A stretch of DNA of 64,000 bases from an uncultured Oscillospiraceae bacterium (GTDB lineage: Bacteria > Bacillota > Clostridia > Oscillospirales > Ruminococcaceae), in the NCBI GenBank assembly GCA_949745795.1, contig CATKAZ010000114.1, forward strand, positions 1-64,000, in the 5' to 3' direction. Both the position numbers and the translations under genes were made by a program. Position 1 is the first letter of the stretch. Every line of letters begins with the position of its first letter. The notes beneath the pieces are model-generated. The model saw only the letters and a program-made list of their open reading frames with translations. It searched no databases and was not told the origin of the DNA. Shown piece after piece: positions 7,958 to 15,830 of the stretch.

Positions 7958-9202
7958 TTACTTGTTGTTTCTCTTCTGATCAAGCTTAGCCTTAACCTTA
8001 ATAGGCAGACCGAAAAGATTGATAAATCCTGCACTGTCAGTTTGGTCATAAACCTCATCAGCGTCAAATGTAGCAACTTCTTCATCATAAAGAGTGTAAG
8101 GTGAAGTAACGCCGGCATTAATGATGTTGCCCTTATAAAGCTTAAGCTTAACATCACCAGTAACAGTTTTCTGAGTTTCTGTCACAAATGCACTGAGTGC
8201 TTCACGAAGAGGAGTATACCACTGACCATTGTACACTATATCAGCAAATTTGATTCCGATATACTGCTTCATTCTGGCAGTTTCCTTATCAATTGTAATA
8301 GTTTCCAGAACTTCATGAGCATGATAAAGAATAGCGCCGCCCGGAGTTTCATAAACGCCTCTTGACTTCATGCCTACCAAACGGTTTTCAACCAAATCAG
8401 CAAGACCGATACCGTTTTCACCGCCTAATTTATTAAGTGTTTCTACCAGTTCAACAGCGCCCATTTCCTTGCCGTCAATAGCTGTAGGAACGCCCTGTTC
8501 AAAGTGCAGAGTAACATAAGTAGGCTTGTCAGGAGCCTGAATAGGAGAAACGCCCATTTCAAGGAAACCTTCCTTTTCATACTGCGGTTCATTTGCAGGA
8601 TCTTCAAGATCAAGTCCTTCATGTGATAGATGCCAAATATTCTTGTCCTTTGAATAATTTGTTTCACGGTTTATCTTAAGCGGAATGTTGTGAGCTTCTG
8701 CATACTCAATTTCTTCATCTCTGGATTTAAGATCCCATATTCTCCAAGGAGCGATAATTTCCATATCAGGAGCAAAAGCCTTGATAGCAAGCTCAAAACG
8801 CACCTGATCATTACCCTTGCCTGTACAGCCGTGACAAATAGCGTCAGCGCCTTCCGCAATAGCAATTTCAGCAATTCTCTTAGCGATTATAGGACGTGCA
8901 AAAGATGTGCCGAGCATATATCTGTTTTCATAAATTGCTCCGGCCTGAACAGTCGGGAAAACATAGTCTGTAATAAACTCTTCAGTAAGGTGTTCGATAT
9001 AGAGCTTAGAAGCGCCTGTTTTAAGAGCCTTTTCTTCAAGACCTTCAAGCTCGCTTGCCTGACCCACATCACCGGAAACCGCAATAACCTCGCAGTTATT
9101 GTAATTTTCTTTCAGCCACGGAATGATAATAGAAGTATCAAGACCGCCTGAGTAAGCTAAAACAACTTTTTTAATTTCTTTTTTTGCAGCTGGTTTATTC
9201 AT
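7958..9202 (-). CDS. argG: Argininosuccinate synthase
   Basis: ATP-dependent condensation of citrulline with aspartate. The N-type ATP pyrophosphatase P-loop AYSGGLDTS is at residues 16-24, and [12 protein letters not shown] (about 126-137) binds citrulline and aspartate. The start at 9202 (MNKPAAKK) is chosen over the longer ORF start at 9238 because a G-rich site (GGGGG) precedes it. 414 residues is normal; the N-terminus has a lysine-rich extension of about 10 residues. It is the first gene of the arg cluster. Confidence 0.97.
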   Translation of the reverse strand: MNKPAAKKEIKKVVLAYSGGLDTSIIIPWLKENYNNCEVIAVSGDVGQASELEGLEEKALKTGASKLYIEHLTEEFITDYVFPTVQAGAIYENRYMLGTSFARPIIAKRIAEIAIAEGADAICHGCTGKGNDQVRFELAIKAFAPDMEIIAPWRIWDLKSRDEEIEYAEAHNIPLKINRETNYSKDKNIWHLSHEGLDLEDPANEPQYEKEGFLEMGVSPIQAPDKPTYVTLHFEQGVPTAIDGKEMGAVELVETLNKLGGENGIGLADLVENRLVGMKSRGVYETPGGAILYHAHEVLETITIDKETARMKQYIGIKFADIVYNGQWYTPLREALSAFVTETQKTVTGDVKLKLYKGNIINAGVTSPYTLYDEEVATFDADEVYDQTDSAGFINLFGLPIKVKAKLDQKRNNK

Positions 9203-9245
9203 AATGGTATACCCCCGATTTAAATTTTCTAAAGTCATTAATCTT

Positions 9246-9273
9246 ATTATACACCTTTATATTCAAATGTCAA
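9246..9273 (-). promoter_or_regulatory. arg operon promoter
   Basis: TTGACA (268-273 of this kilobase) and TATAAT (246-251) on the minus strand, 16 bp apart, 44 bp before the argG start. Both hexamers are perfect. Confidence 0.85.
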
Positions 9274-9282
9274 GTCTATTTT

Positions 9283-9346
9283 TGCATAAATATGCATAGT
9301 TTTTTTGTTTATGCATATTTTATACATAATTTATGTATATATACAT
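9283..9346. promoter_or_regulatory. Array of four ArgR-like palindromes upstream of argG
   Basis: Four palindromes built on T(G/A)CATA/TAT(G/A)CA half-sites: 9283-9296 (perfect, TGCATA-AA-TATGCA), 9311-9327 (one mismatch), 9322-9338 (perfect) and 9333-9346 (perfect). The first abuts the -35 box. They resemble ARG boxes, which are AT-rich 18-bp palindromes with TGAAT/ATTCA or TGCAT/ATGCA arms. ArgR itself is not encoded here, so regulator identity is inferred from position and shape. Confidence 0.6.
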
Positions 9347-10023
9347 TACGGATGCGGTTTGCCCTGACGATAGGCTTCCATAATGTCCTTAAAAACATCA
9401 CCGCTTGAGGGAGGAGTCCAAGTAATTGCATTTGCACCTGCGTCAATAGTTTCCAAAATAGAAGCATCTGTCGGACCACCGGTAGCAATAATAGGAAATT
9501 CGGGAAATTCCCTCCTTATTCTTCTTACCACATTTGCCGTATCCTTAGCAGCAGAAACATTAAAAATAGTAGTTCCGGCATCAATACGTTCTTTAAAATC
9601 AACATTATCGTTAACAACAGTAACAATTAACGGAATATCAATTTGATTGCTAACTTTCTGAATAATATCATTAGAAGTAGGAGCATTAACAACAACACCG
9701 GTAGCACCCTGCATTTCGGCATAATGAGCAAGATTAAGAACCCTGTTGCCATTGGTAAGCCCTCCGCCAACGCCTGCAAATACCGGAATATCAGCCGCAA
9801 GCATAACTGCCTGAGTAATAATAGGCTGAGGTGTAAAAGGATATACGGCAATAACTGCATCCGCATTAACATTTCTGATAATACATATATCAGTTGTAAA
9901 AACCAACGATTTTATTTTTTTACCGAATACAATTATACCGCTGCATTCTTTAATTACTTCCGGTACTCTCAAAGCAAATTTTCTCAGTGTTCCGCTAATA
10001 TGCGGAGGAGACATTTTCGGCAT
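9346..10023 (-). CDS. TIM-barrel protein of unknown function
   Basis: A 225-residue alternating beta/alpha protein with glycine-rich turns typical of phosphate-binding TIM barrels: FAGVGGGLTNGNRV in the middle, 'GATGVVVNAPT', and IIATGGPTDASI plus DAGANAITWTPPS near the end. The overall pattern recalls HisA/ThiE/PdxS-like barrels, but I cannot assign a reaction. The start at 10023 has AAGGAG 9 bp upstream; the ORF start at 10032 would touch that site. It stands alone between the arg operator array and the flavin reductase gene. Confidence 0.75.
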   Translation of the reverse strand: MPKMSPPHISGTLRKFALRVPEVIKECSGIIVFGKKIKSLVFTTDICIIRNVNADAVIAVYPFTPQPIITQAVMLAADIPVFAGVGGGLTNGNRVLNLAHYAEMQGATGVVVNAPTSNDIIQKVSNQIDIPLIVTVVNDNVDFKERIDAGTTIFNVSAAKDTANVVRRIRREFPEFPIIATGGPTDASILETIDAGANAITWTPPSSGDVFKDIMEAYRQGKPHP

Positions 10024-10145
10024 ATTTATCATCTCCTTATAAAAATATAATAAAATGATTATAACTTATTTTTAATTTTTTTACAACCATTTTCACAATT
10101 TTTTCAAAAACCTAAAACTAACCTGCATAATATATTAAATAAAAA

Positions 10146-10177
10146 AAATTCCTGCGGGTAAATGCGCAGGAATTTTT
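10146..10177 (-). terminator. Terminator of the flavin reductase-like gene
   Basis: An 11-bp stem (10146-10156 with 10165-10175) and 8-nt loop; on the minus strand it is followed by a U-run from the A-tract at 10141-10148. It lies 4 bp beyond the gene's stop. Confidence 0.85.
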
Positions 10178-10180
10178 CAT

Positions 10181-10684
10181 TCAATTTTTCTGATAAACAC
10201 TAACAATTTCTCCGATAAATGTTTTATGAAAAGGATCCTTTTCATAAAACTTCAACAAACTCTTATCAATAAAATCGCTTTCATCCATATTCTCAACAAA
10301 AACTTTTCTGCAAACAAATACCATATCTGCTTCTTCAAAAGCAGCATTTCCGTCCAATTCACACAGAGTCAGACCGGTTTCCTTAGCCTTATCACAATCT
10401 CTTCCGGAATGAGAACCGCAGAAGCTCAATGCACTTCTGTATTTTTCACTGAAAAACGAAATTGTAAAGAATTCATTTTTTTCAATAAGCTCAAAAGTTT
10501 TTCTATTGGAGCGAACCACAGTTGTAAACACAGGCAAATTCCAAATGATTCCGGTTTGACCCCACGAAGCAGTCATGGTATTATATTCGGACTTATCACC
10601 GCTGGTAAGAAGAAACCAATCCTTACCAATAAGTTTGTACGGATTAAACTCCAAATTGTATATATCCGTTTTAACAAAACCCAT
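10181..10684 (-). CDS. Flavin reductase-like (FMN-binding split barrel) protein
   Basis: A 167-residue protein with the flavin reductase/DIM6 pattern: 'DWFLLTSGDKSEYNTMTASWG' (leader and NTMTASW, FMN phosphate contact), 'NLPVFTTVVRSNRKTFELI' and 'FTISFFSEKYRSALSFCGSHSGRD'. These proteins bind FMN and reduce flavin or metal substrates with NAD(P)H; the natural substrate is not evident here. It is a single-gene unit with its own terminator. Confidence 0.85.
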   Translation of the reverse strand: MGFVKTDIYNLEFNPYKLIGKDWFLLTSGDKSEYNTMTASWGQTGIIWNLPVFTTVVRSNRKTFELIEKNEFFTISFFSEKYRSALSFCGSHSGRDCDKAKETGLTLCELDGNAAFEEADMVFVCRKVFVENMDESDFIDKSLLKFYEKDPFHKTFIGEIVSVYQKN

Positions 10685-10765
10685 AAAATTCTTCCTTTCT
10701 GATAATAATTAAAAAACTAGGGTATAATAAACATATTATCACAAAATCAGAAATATTACAAGTGC

Positions 10766-11533
10766 CTAGGCTCTTTTTAAAACAGGTTTATACTGAAGTC
10801 TCAGCTTGTCTGTAATAAGGGCAATAAATTCGGAATTTGTAGGTTTTCCCTTACAAGTATTAACCGTATAACCGAAAAATGAATTAAGAGTATCAAGGTT
10901 GCCTCTGTCCCAGGCAATTTCAATGGCATGTCTGATAGCTCTTTCAACTCTTGAAGAAGTAGTGTCAAATTTTTTAGCAACAGTAGGATATAGCATTTTA
11001 GTAACACTTTCAAGCAATTCCTTGTCTTCCAATGAAGACAAAATAGCCTCTCTTAAGTAATGATAACCCTTGATATGTGCAGGGACTCCAAGCTGATGTA
11101 TAACTTCTGTCACAACAACTTCCATATCCTGGTTTTCTTTTTCATGTGCATCTTCTGCTGTTCCCTGAAGTAAAGACATAATTCTGTCTCCAAGTGAATT
11201 TACATCAAATGGTTTAAGCATAAAATAAGCCGCACCATTTTGCATAACCTGTCTTTCAATAAACGGGTTATCATAAGAGGATGTAACAATAAACTCAGGT
11301 TTCTTACCGCCCAAAGCCTGAACCTTTTTAATAAGTTCTATTGCGTCCATATGCGGAAGAATAGCATCTACAACAACTATGTCGGGGCAGTCATTTTTTA
11401 TAGTCTCAAACAGAACCCCGCCATCTTTAGGTCTTGTTACAGCATACATACCCATACTTCTGAGTGTACTTGCACATGTAATACCATATTCAACACTGTC
11501 GTCTCCAATTAGAACTTTAATTTTATTTACCAT
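10766..11533 (-). CDS. spo0A: Stage 0 sporulation response regulator Spo0A
   Basis: Master regulator of sporulation entry. The receiver domain has the acid pair D11/D12, phospho-acceptor D56 and K107 in MLKPFD. After a linker (about 120-138) comes the Spo0A-only DNA-binding domain, with the recognition helix [19 protein letters not shown] (193-211) and PTNSEFIA near the end. 255 residues is normal. The gene diverges from spoIVB rather than following it in tandem as in Bacillus. A GGAGG site precedes the start. Confidence 0.98.
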   Translation of the reverse strand: MVNKIKVLIGDDSVEYGITCASTLRSMGMYAVTRPKDGGVLFETIKNDCPDIVVVDAILPHMDAIELIKKVQALGGKKPEFIVTSSYDNPFIERQVMQNGAAYFMLKPFDVNSLGDRIMSLLQGTAEDAHEKENQDMEVVVTEVIHQLGVPAHIKGYHYLREAILSSLEDKELLESVTKMLYPTVAKKFDTTSSRVERAIRHAIEIAWDRGNLDTLNSFFGYTVNTCKGKPTNSEFIALITDKLRLQYKPVLKRA

Positions 11534-11564
11534 TGTTCTACCTCCATATTTTTTCTACTTCCAT

Positions 11565-11593
11565 ATATTAACATATTAAAACACTTAAATCAA
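11565..11593 (-). promoter_or_regulatory. Probable spo0A promoter
   Basis: TTGATT (11588-11593) and TAATAT (11565-11570) 17 bp apart on the minus strand. A sigma-H type promoter was looked for but not clearly seen. Confidence 0.5.
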
Positions 11594-12101
11594 TAGCAAT
11601 TATTAAAAGATTTTAGCAGAAATTGGATTTATTTGTAAAAAAGTTGTTAATAAATTATTAATTTTATAATCATAACGACAAAACCCCAAAAATTACTGTC
11701 AGTGTCAGTTTGTTTTTACAGCAAAAAAATTTTTTCAACCAAAACTTTCGAGTTAAATAATTAGTATTTTTTTCGTTAATTATACATTTTAATTTGTATA
11801 AAAAGAATCCTATTGACAAAATCAAGAGATTTATTTCTCAAAACATAAAAACAGCATTTGTCATAAATAAAAAATAATTAAGTTTTTTTCTAAAAATTTA
11901 TTCCTCTAATGGAATTAACATGTTTTAACGTTTCTATAATATTTTCTTTAATTCAAAACAATTCGCATAAAACAGATTCAAAATAAAAATTAGTAATAAA
12001 ACAATAAGAAATTTGCCTTAATAAACAGTTTTAAATCAGCCAATATTAAGTAAGAGCCGATCAAACAAGACGCAAAATCAACACAAAGAAAGGACAAAAA
12101 A
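11594..12101. other. Long AT-rich spo0A-spoIVB intergenic region
   Basis: About 500 bp with no ORF of note. It contains a weak Spo0A-box-like TTTGTCGTT on the minus strand near 11674-11682 and an RBS (AAAGGA) before spoIVB. I saw no clear sigma-G promoter, small RNA or further repeat. Confidence 0.4.
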
Positions 12102-13307
12102 ATGAAAAAAATAATAAAATCAGCAATAGGCATAGTATCTTTATTAGTCATTAATATTTGCACAATTATTGGTTATTATGCTGTAAATCTTCCGGATAGT
12201 TTTTATGTCTCCAAAGGAAACGATCTAAAACTGTCCACAAGATTTTCAATTAAAGCTGAATCAGATAATGCATTAGCTTCTTTCGCAGGACAAACATATC
12301 CGAAATCAGAAACCGCACGTCTGAAACTTTTCGGACTGCTGCCCGTAAAAGACGTTGAGATTCACACAGTTGAAACTCCTATTTTAATTCCGGGCGGAAA
12401 TCCTTTCGGAATAAAACTTCTCATGGAAGGCGTAATGATTGTAGGAATGGGAGAGATTAAAACCGATTCGGGAATGGAATGTCCGGCAGAAGAATGCGGA
12501 CTAAAAGAAGGAGATATTATTATATCGATTAATGACAAAAAAATAACATCTAATGCAGAAATACAGAATATAGTAGCAGCATCTAAAGGAACTCCTCTAA
12601 GAGTCATATACACACATCAAGACGAACAAAAAACCTCTGTTTTAACCCCTGCATTATCTTCGGCTGATAATAGCTATAAGGCAGGTATATGGGTAAGAGA
12701 CAGTACCGCCGGCATCGGTACAGTTACTTTTTATGAACCGACAACAAATCGTTTCGGCGGTTTAGGACATCCCGTCTGTGATTCGGACACCGGAGAGATC
12801 ATACCTGTTTCCAGCGGAGATGTAGCAGATGTTTCCATAACAAAGGTTGTCAAAGGATATTCCGGTTCACCCGGAGAGCTTCACGGAACATTTAAATCAG
12901 ATATGTCAACAGGAACTATATATTTCAATAATAAGTACGGAATATTCGGCGAAATGTTTGAGCCGATTAAGGAATCAAACGGAATACCGATGGGATTAAA
13001 ACAGGAAATAGAAACCGGACCTGCAACCATATATACCACTATCGACGGAAATGGTCCAAAGGAATATGATATAAATATTGAAAAGATCGACTATAAAAAC
13101 AGCGGTACTAAAAATATGACTATAAAAATCACAGATAAAGAACTTCTGGAAAAAACAGGAGGTATTGTACAGGGAATGAGCGGCAGTCCCATAATACAAA
13201 ACGGAAAATTAATAGGAGCAGTTACACATGTATTTGTAAGTGATCCGCAGCGCGGCTACGCAATATTCTGCGAAAACATGTATGAATCGGGGATTGCAAA
13301 TTATTAA
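12102..13307 (+). CDS. spoIVB: SpoIVB serine peptidase (stage IV sporulation)
   Basis: Forespore-secreted S55 peptidase whose cleavage of SpoIVFA triggers pro-sigma-K processing. Residues 5-28 form an N-terminal membrane anchor. A PDZ domain covers about 105-175 (ECGLKEGDIIISINDKKI). The peptidase part has catalytic His223 in GGLGHPVCD and Ser362 in GMSGSPIIQNGK. 401 residues is close to the family's usual size. An AAAGGAC ribosome site lies before the ATG. Confidence 0.96.
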   Translation: MKKIIKSAIGIVSLLVINICTIIGYYAVNLPDSFYVSKGNDLKLSTRFSIKAESDNALASFAGQTYPKSETARLKLFGLLPVKDVEIHTVETPILIPGGNPFGIKLLMEGVMIVGMGEIKTDSGMECPAEECGLKEGDIIISINDKKITSNAEIQNIVAASKGTPLRVIYTHQDEQKTSVLTPALSSADNSYKAGIWVRDSTAGIGTVTFYEPTTNRFGGLGHPVCDSDTGEIIPVSSGDVADVSITKVVKGYSGSPGELHGTFKSDMSTGTIYFNNKYGIFGEMFEPIKESNGIPMGLKQEIETGPATIYTTIDGNGPKEYDINIEKIDYKNSGTKNMTIKITDKELLEKTGGIVQGMSGSPIIQNGKLIGAVTHVFVSDPQRGYAIFCENMYESGIANY

Positions 13308-13337
13308 CTTTGAGAAAATTATGTATAAAAATTAGCT

Positions 13338-13370
13338 CAGGGACGTTACACTGTAACGTCCCTGTTTTAA
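13338..13370. terminator. Bidirectional terminator between spoIVB and HPr
   Basis: A 12-bp perfect stem (13338-13349 with 13353-13364), 3-nt loop, followed by TTTT on the plus strand. It serves the convergent spoIVB and HPr genes. Confidence 0.8.
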
Positions 13371-13378
13371 CAGAAAAT

Positions 13379-13648
13379 TTATTTTTCGCTGCTGAAACCA
13401 CTTTCAACCAGTTCAACTAAAGACTCTACTGCCTGCTGTTCGTCAGAACCGTCAGCAATAATTCTGATATCAGTACCGCCTACGATTCCCAGTGAAAGGA
13501 TACCGAGAAGGCTCTTTGCATTAACTCTGCGTTCTTCCTTTTCGATCCAGATAGATGATTTAAATTCATTAGCTTTCTGAATAAAAAAAGTTGCAGGTCT
13601 TGCATGTAACCCAACCTGATTTTTAACCATTACATCTTTAACAAACAT
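13379..13648 (-). CDS. ptsH: HPr-type phosphocarrier protein
   Basis: An 89-residue HPr-fold protein with the active-site His15 in VGLHARPA and the regulatory Ser46 in NAKSLLGILSLG, so it can in principle be phosphorylated by enzyme I and by HPr kinase. The start at 13648 has AGGAG upstream; the ORF's longer N-terminus to 13687 has no such support. The gene is alone, with no ptsI next to it, which is common for HPr in Clostridia. His15 argues against a Crh-only regulatory role. Confidence 0.92.
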   Translation of the reverse strand: MFVKDVMVKNQVGLHARPATFFIQKANEFKSSIWIEKEERRVNAKSLLGILSLGIVGGTDIRIIADGSDEQQAVESLVELVESGFSSEK

Positions 13649-13928
13649 AACAAACTCTCCTATCTTTAATAATGGAATAATATCCATCCCTAATATAATT
13701 TTGTTATCTGCTGATTAAATTATACAGGCTATTTTTCATATAGTCAACGTGAAATTTACACTAAAATAGCTATTTTAGCAAAAATTCTACGCTTTGATTA
13801 ATGTTAAGATTTATAAAAGGTTAAGATTTGTTTATATTAACTAACGTAATTTGATGTTAATTAAAATTATTCACTATAAACAAGTTTCAACATTTATTTG
13901 TGTGTAGTTTCAACAAGTAATATTTTTA
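13649..13928. promoter_or_regulatory. Intergenic region with HPr promoter
   Basis: Holds a minus-strand promoter TTGACT (13742-13747) - 17 bp - TATAAT (13719-13724) for HPr. The rest, up to the trmD stop, is AT-rich with a short palindrome AAAATAGCTATTTT near 13763. I see no ORF and no obvious trmD terminator. Confidence 0.65.
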
Positions 13929-14639
13929 TTATATATGTTCGTTTTCCTTGTCCTTAATGTATACTTTATACATATCCGGACGTTTTTCTTTTGTAATTTC
14001 AAGACTTTTTTTCAATCTCCAATCAGCGATATTTTTATGGTGACCGGAAAGAAGAACAGACGGAACTGCTTCTCCCTGCCATATTTCAGGTCGGGTATAT
14101 TGGGGATATTCCAACAATCCCCCGAAATGGCTTTCATCTTCAAAGCATTCCGGACTTGAAAGTACACCATCGCACATTCTTGCAACTGCATCGGTAAGGA
14201 CTGCTGCCGGCAGTTCTCCTCCCGTCAGAACATAATCGCCGATAGAAATTTCCTCATCAACGATTTTATCCAATATTCGCTGATCGACACCTTCATAATG
14301 ACCGCATAAAATCAGGATATTATCCAGTTTTGCAAGCTCCACAGCTTTTTTCTGATTAAAAACGCTGCCTTTCGGTGTCATATATATTGTATGCGGTTTT
14401 GCTCCCAGTTGTTCACAAACAGCGTTGTAGCAGTTGTATATAGGGTCAGCCTGCATCACCATTCCCATACCGCCCCCATAGGGAATATCGTCAACACGCC
14501 TGTGCTTATCATTGGTATAATCCCTTATCTGATGGCAGTATATTTCCAACGCACCTTTTTTTCTGGCTCTCCCCACAATACTCTCAGACAGGATAGCTTC
14601 ACACATTTCCGGAAAAAGGGTTGCAATATCAATCCTCAT
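13929..14639 (-). CDS. trmD: tRNA (guanine-N1)-methyltransferase
   Basis: Methylates G37 of tRNAs using S-adenosylmethionine. Trefoil-knot motifs are visible: LCGHYEGVDQRI, EISIGDYVLTGGELPAAVL and DSVARM-like DAVARMCDGVLS. A start at ATG 14639 is preferred (GGAGGGA 8 bp upstream) over the TTG at 14642. The 236-residue protein overlaps the rimM stop by 11 bp, so translation is probably coupled. The C-terminal WRLKKSLEITKEKRPDM is typical of the family. Confidence 0.97.
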   Translation of the reverse strand: MRIDIATLFPEMCEAILSESIVGRARKKGALEIYCHQIRDYTNDKHRRVDDIPYGGGMGMVMQADPIYNCYNAVCEQLGAKPHTIYMTPKGSVFNQKKAVELAKLDNILILCGHYEGVDQRILDKIVDEEISIGDYVLTGGELPAAVLTDAVARMCDGVLSSPECFEDESHFGGLLEYPQYTRPEIWQGEAVPSVLLSGHHKNIADWRLKKSLEITKEKRPDMYKVYIKDKENEHI

Positions 14640-15135
14640 CAAATAATCCCTCCAAAGGACGAATCATCAACACTGAATTTTCTATATCAATATTTACTAT
14701 AACGTCCGGAATAGCCGGAATAAGAACAATTTTATCTCCGTTTTTCACTTCGTATACATCATTAGCGCCGGTTTGAAAAACGTCCGTTACATTACCGTAT
14801 TCTTCGTTTGTATCAGCATTTATGACCTTCAGACCGATAAGATCCTGAATAAAATACGTACCTTCTTCAAGTTCAACATCGTTTCTGTCAATATATATAA
14901 TATTGTTTCTGAGAAGATTTGCAGCTTCCGGCGTATCAATGCCTTTAAATTTTGCAAGAACCATATTTTTATGAACTCTGGCATTTTCAATTTGAAGTAA
15001 TTTTTTATCTTTTCCCAAATAAAGAATATCAAATTCACAGATAAATTCAGGATCATCACTCCAAGGCATAATTTTTACTTCTCCTCGAAGTCCATGAATA
15101 TTAACAATTTTACCTGTTTCAATAAATTCTTTCAA
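14629..15135 (-). CDS. rimM: 16S rRNA processing protein RimM
   Basis: A ribosome maturation factor for the 30S head domain, binding S19. The N-terminal domain has 'GKIVNIHGLRGEVKI' and the C-terminal PRC barrel covers about 95-168 (DLIGLKVINADTNEEYGNV, 'DVYEV', 'LIPAIPDVI'). It has 168 residues and a GGAGGTG ribosome site. The usual order rpsP-khpA-rimM-trmD is kept, but a terminator-like hairpin separates it from khpA. Confidence 0.95.
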   Translation of the reverse strand: MKEFIETGKIVNIHGLRGEVKIMPWSDDPEFICEFDILYLGKDKKLLQIENARVHKNMVLAKFKGIDTPEAANLLRNNIIYIDRNDVELEEGTYFIQDLIGLKVINADTNEEYGNVTDVFQTGANDVYEVKNGDKIVLIPAIPDVIVNIDIENSVLMIRPLEGLFDED

Positions 15136-15176
15136 ATGTTAACACCTCCCCGTATCTGTAAAACATAACACACTTT

Positions 15177-15218
15177 AAAAAGGCTCAAATCATATCCATA
15201 AGAAATGATTCAAGCCTT
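15177..15218 (-). terminator. Terminator/attenuator between khpA and rimM
   Basis: On the minus strand a 14-bp stem with two G-U pairs (15205-15218 with 15180-15193) is followed by UUUUU. It would reduce readthrough from the ffh-rpsP-khpA transcript into rimM-trmD. I see no strong promoter in the short gap before rimM, so partial readthrough is likely. Confidence 0.75.
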
Positions 15219-15222
15219 ATAA

Positions 15223-15456
15223 TCAATCAATTTCAACTGCAATTTTAAGGTTGCTTCTTGCAGCGCCGGCACGCATAATAGTACGGATTGCTTTAGCAAT
15301 TCTTCCCTGCTTGCCGATAACTCTTCCCATGTCATCCGGAGCAACATTTAAATGAAGAACAATAACGCCTTCTTCATTCGGTGCATCTTCGATAATTTTA
15401 ATGGAATCCTTGTCTTCAACAAGATCCTCAACAATTGCATACAGTAAATCTTTCAT
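15223..15456 (-). CDS. khpA: KH-domain RNA-binding protein KhpA
   Basis: A 77-residue single KH domain with the GxxG loop in MGRVIGKQGRIAKAIRTIMRA. In Firmicutes it pairs with KhpB/Jag and binds RNA; the locus between rpsP and rimM is conserved. The start at 15456 has GGAGG before it; the longer ORF start at 15489 lies in the leader. The exact RNA targets are unknown here. Confidence 0.93.
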   Translation of the reverse strand: MKDLLYAIVEDLVEDKDSIKIIEDAPNEEGVIVLHLNVAPDDMGRVIGKQGRIAKAIRTIMRAGAARSNLKIAVEID

Positions 15457-15528
15457 TAATTTCCTCCAAAAAAGGACTATACGAGGCAAGAGACATTACT
15501 CCTGCCCAACGAATGCCCTGAATGCAGA

Positions 15529-15771
15529 TTAAAGCACACCGTTTTTCTTTAAGATTGTCTTAACAGTATCTGTAGGCTGTGCACCGTCTGCAATCCACTT
15601 CTTAGCCTTTTCAGCATCAACTGAAACAACAGAAGGTTCCTTAGTAGGATCATAATAACCGATTTCTTCGATAAATCTGCCGTCTCTAGGATATCTTGAA
15701 TCAGCAACAACTATACGATAAAAAGGAGCTTTCTTAGCGCCCATTCTTCTAAGTCTGATTTTAACTGCCAT
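15529..15771 (-). CDS. rpsP: 30S ribosomal protein S16
   Basis: An 80-residue S16 with the standard opening [29 protein letters not shown] sequence and [19 protein letters not shown] precedes ATG 15771; the upstream GTG in the ORF overlaps the Shine-Dalgarno site and is rejected. It lies between ffh and khpA. Confidence 0.98.
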   Translation of the reverse strand: MAVKIRLRRMGAKKAPFYRIVVADSRYPRDGRFIEEIGYYDPTKEPSVVSVDAEKAKKWIADGAQPTDTVKTILKKNGVL

Positions 15772-15830
15772 TTTTTTCACCTCCGAAAAAAATAATAAAT
15801 ATATATTAATGCGTTAATGCATTAATCAGC

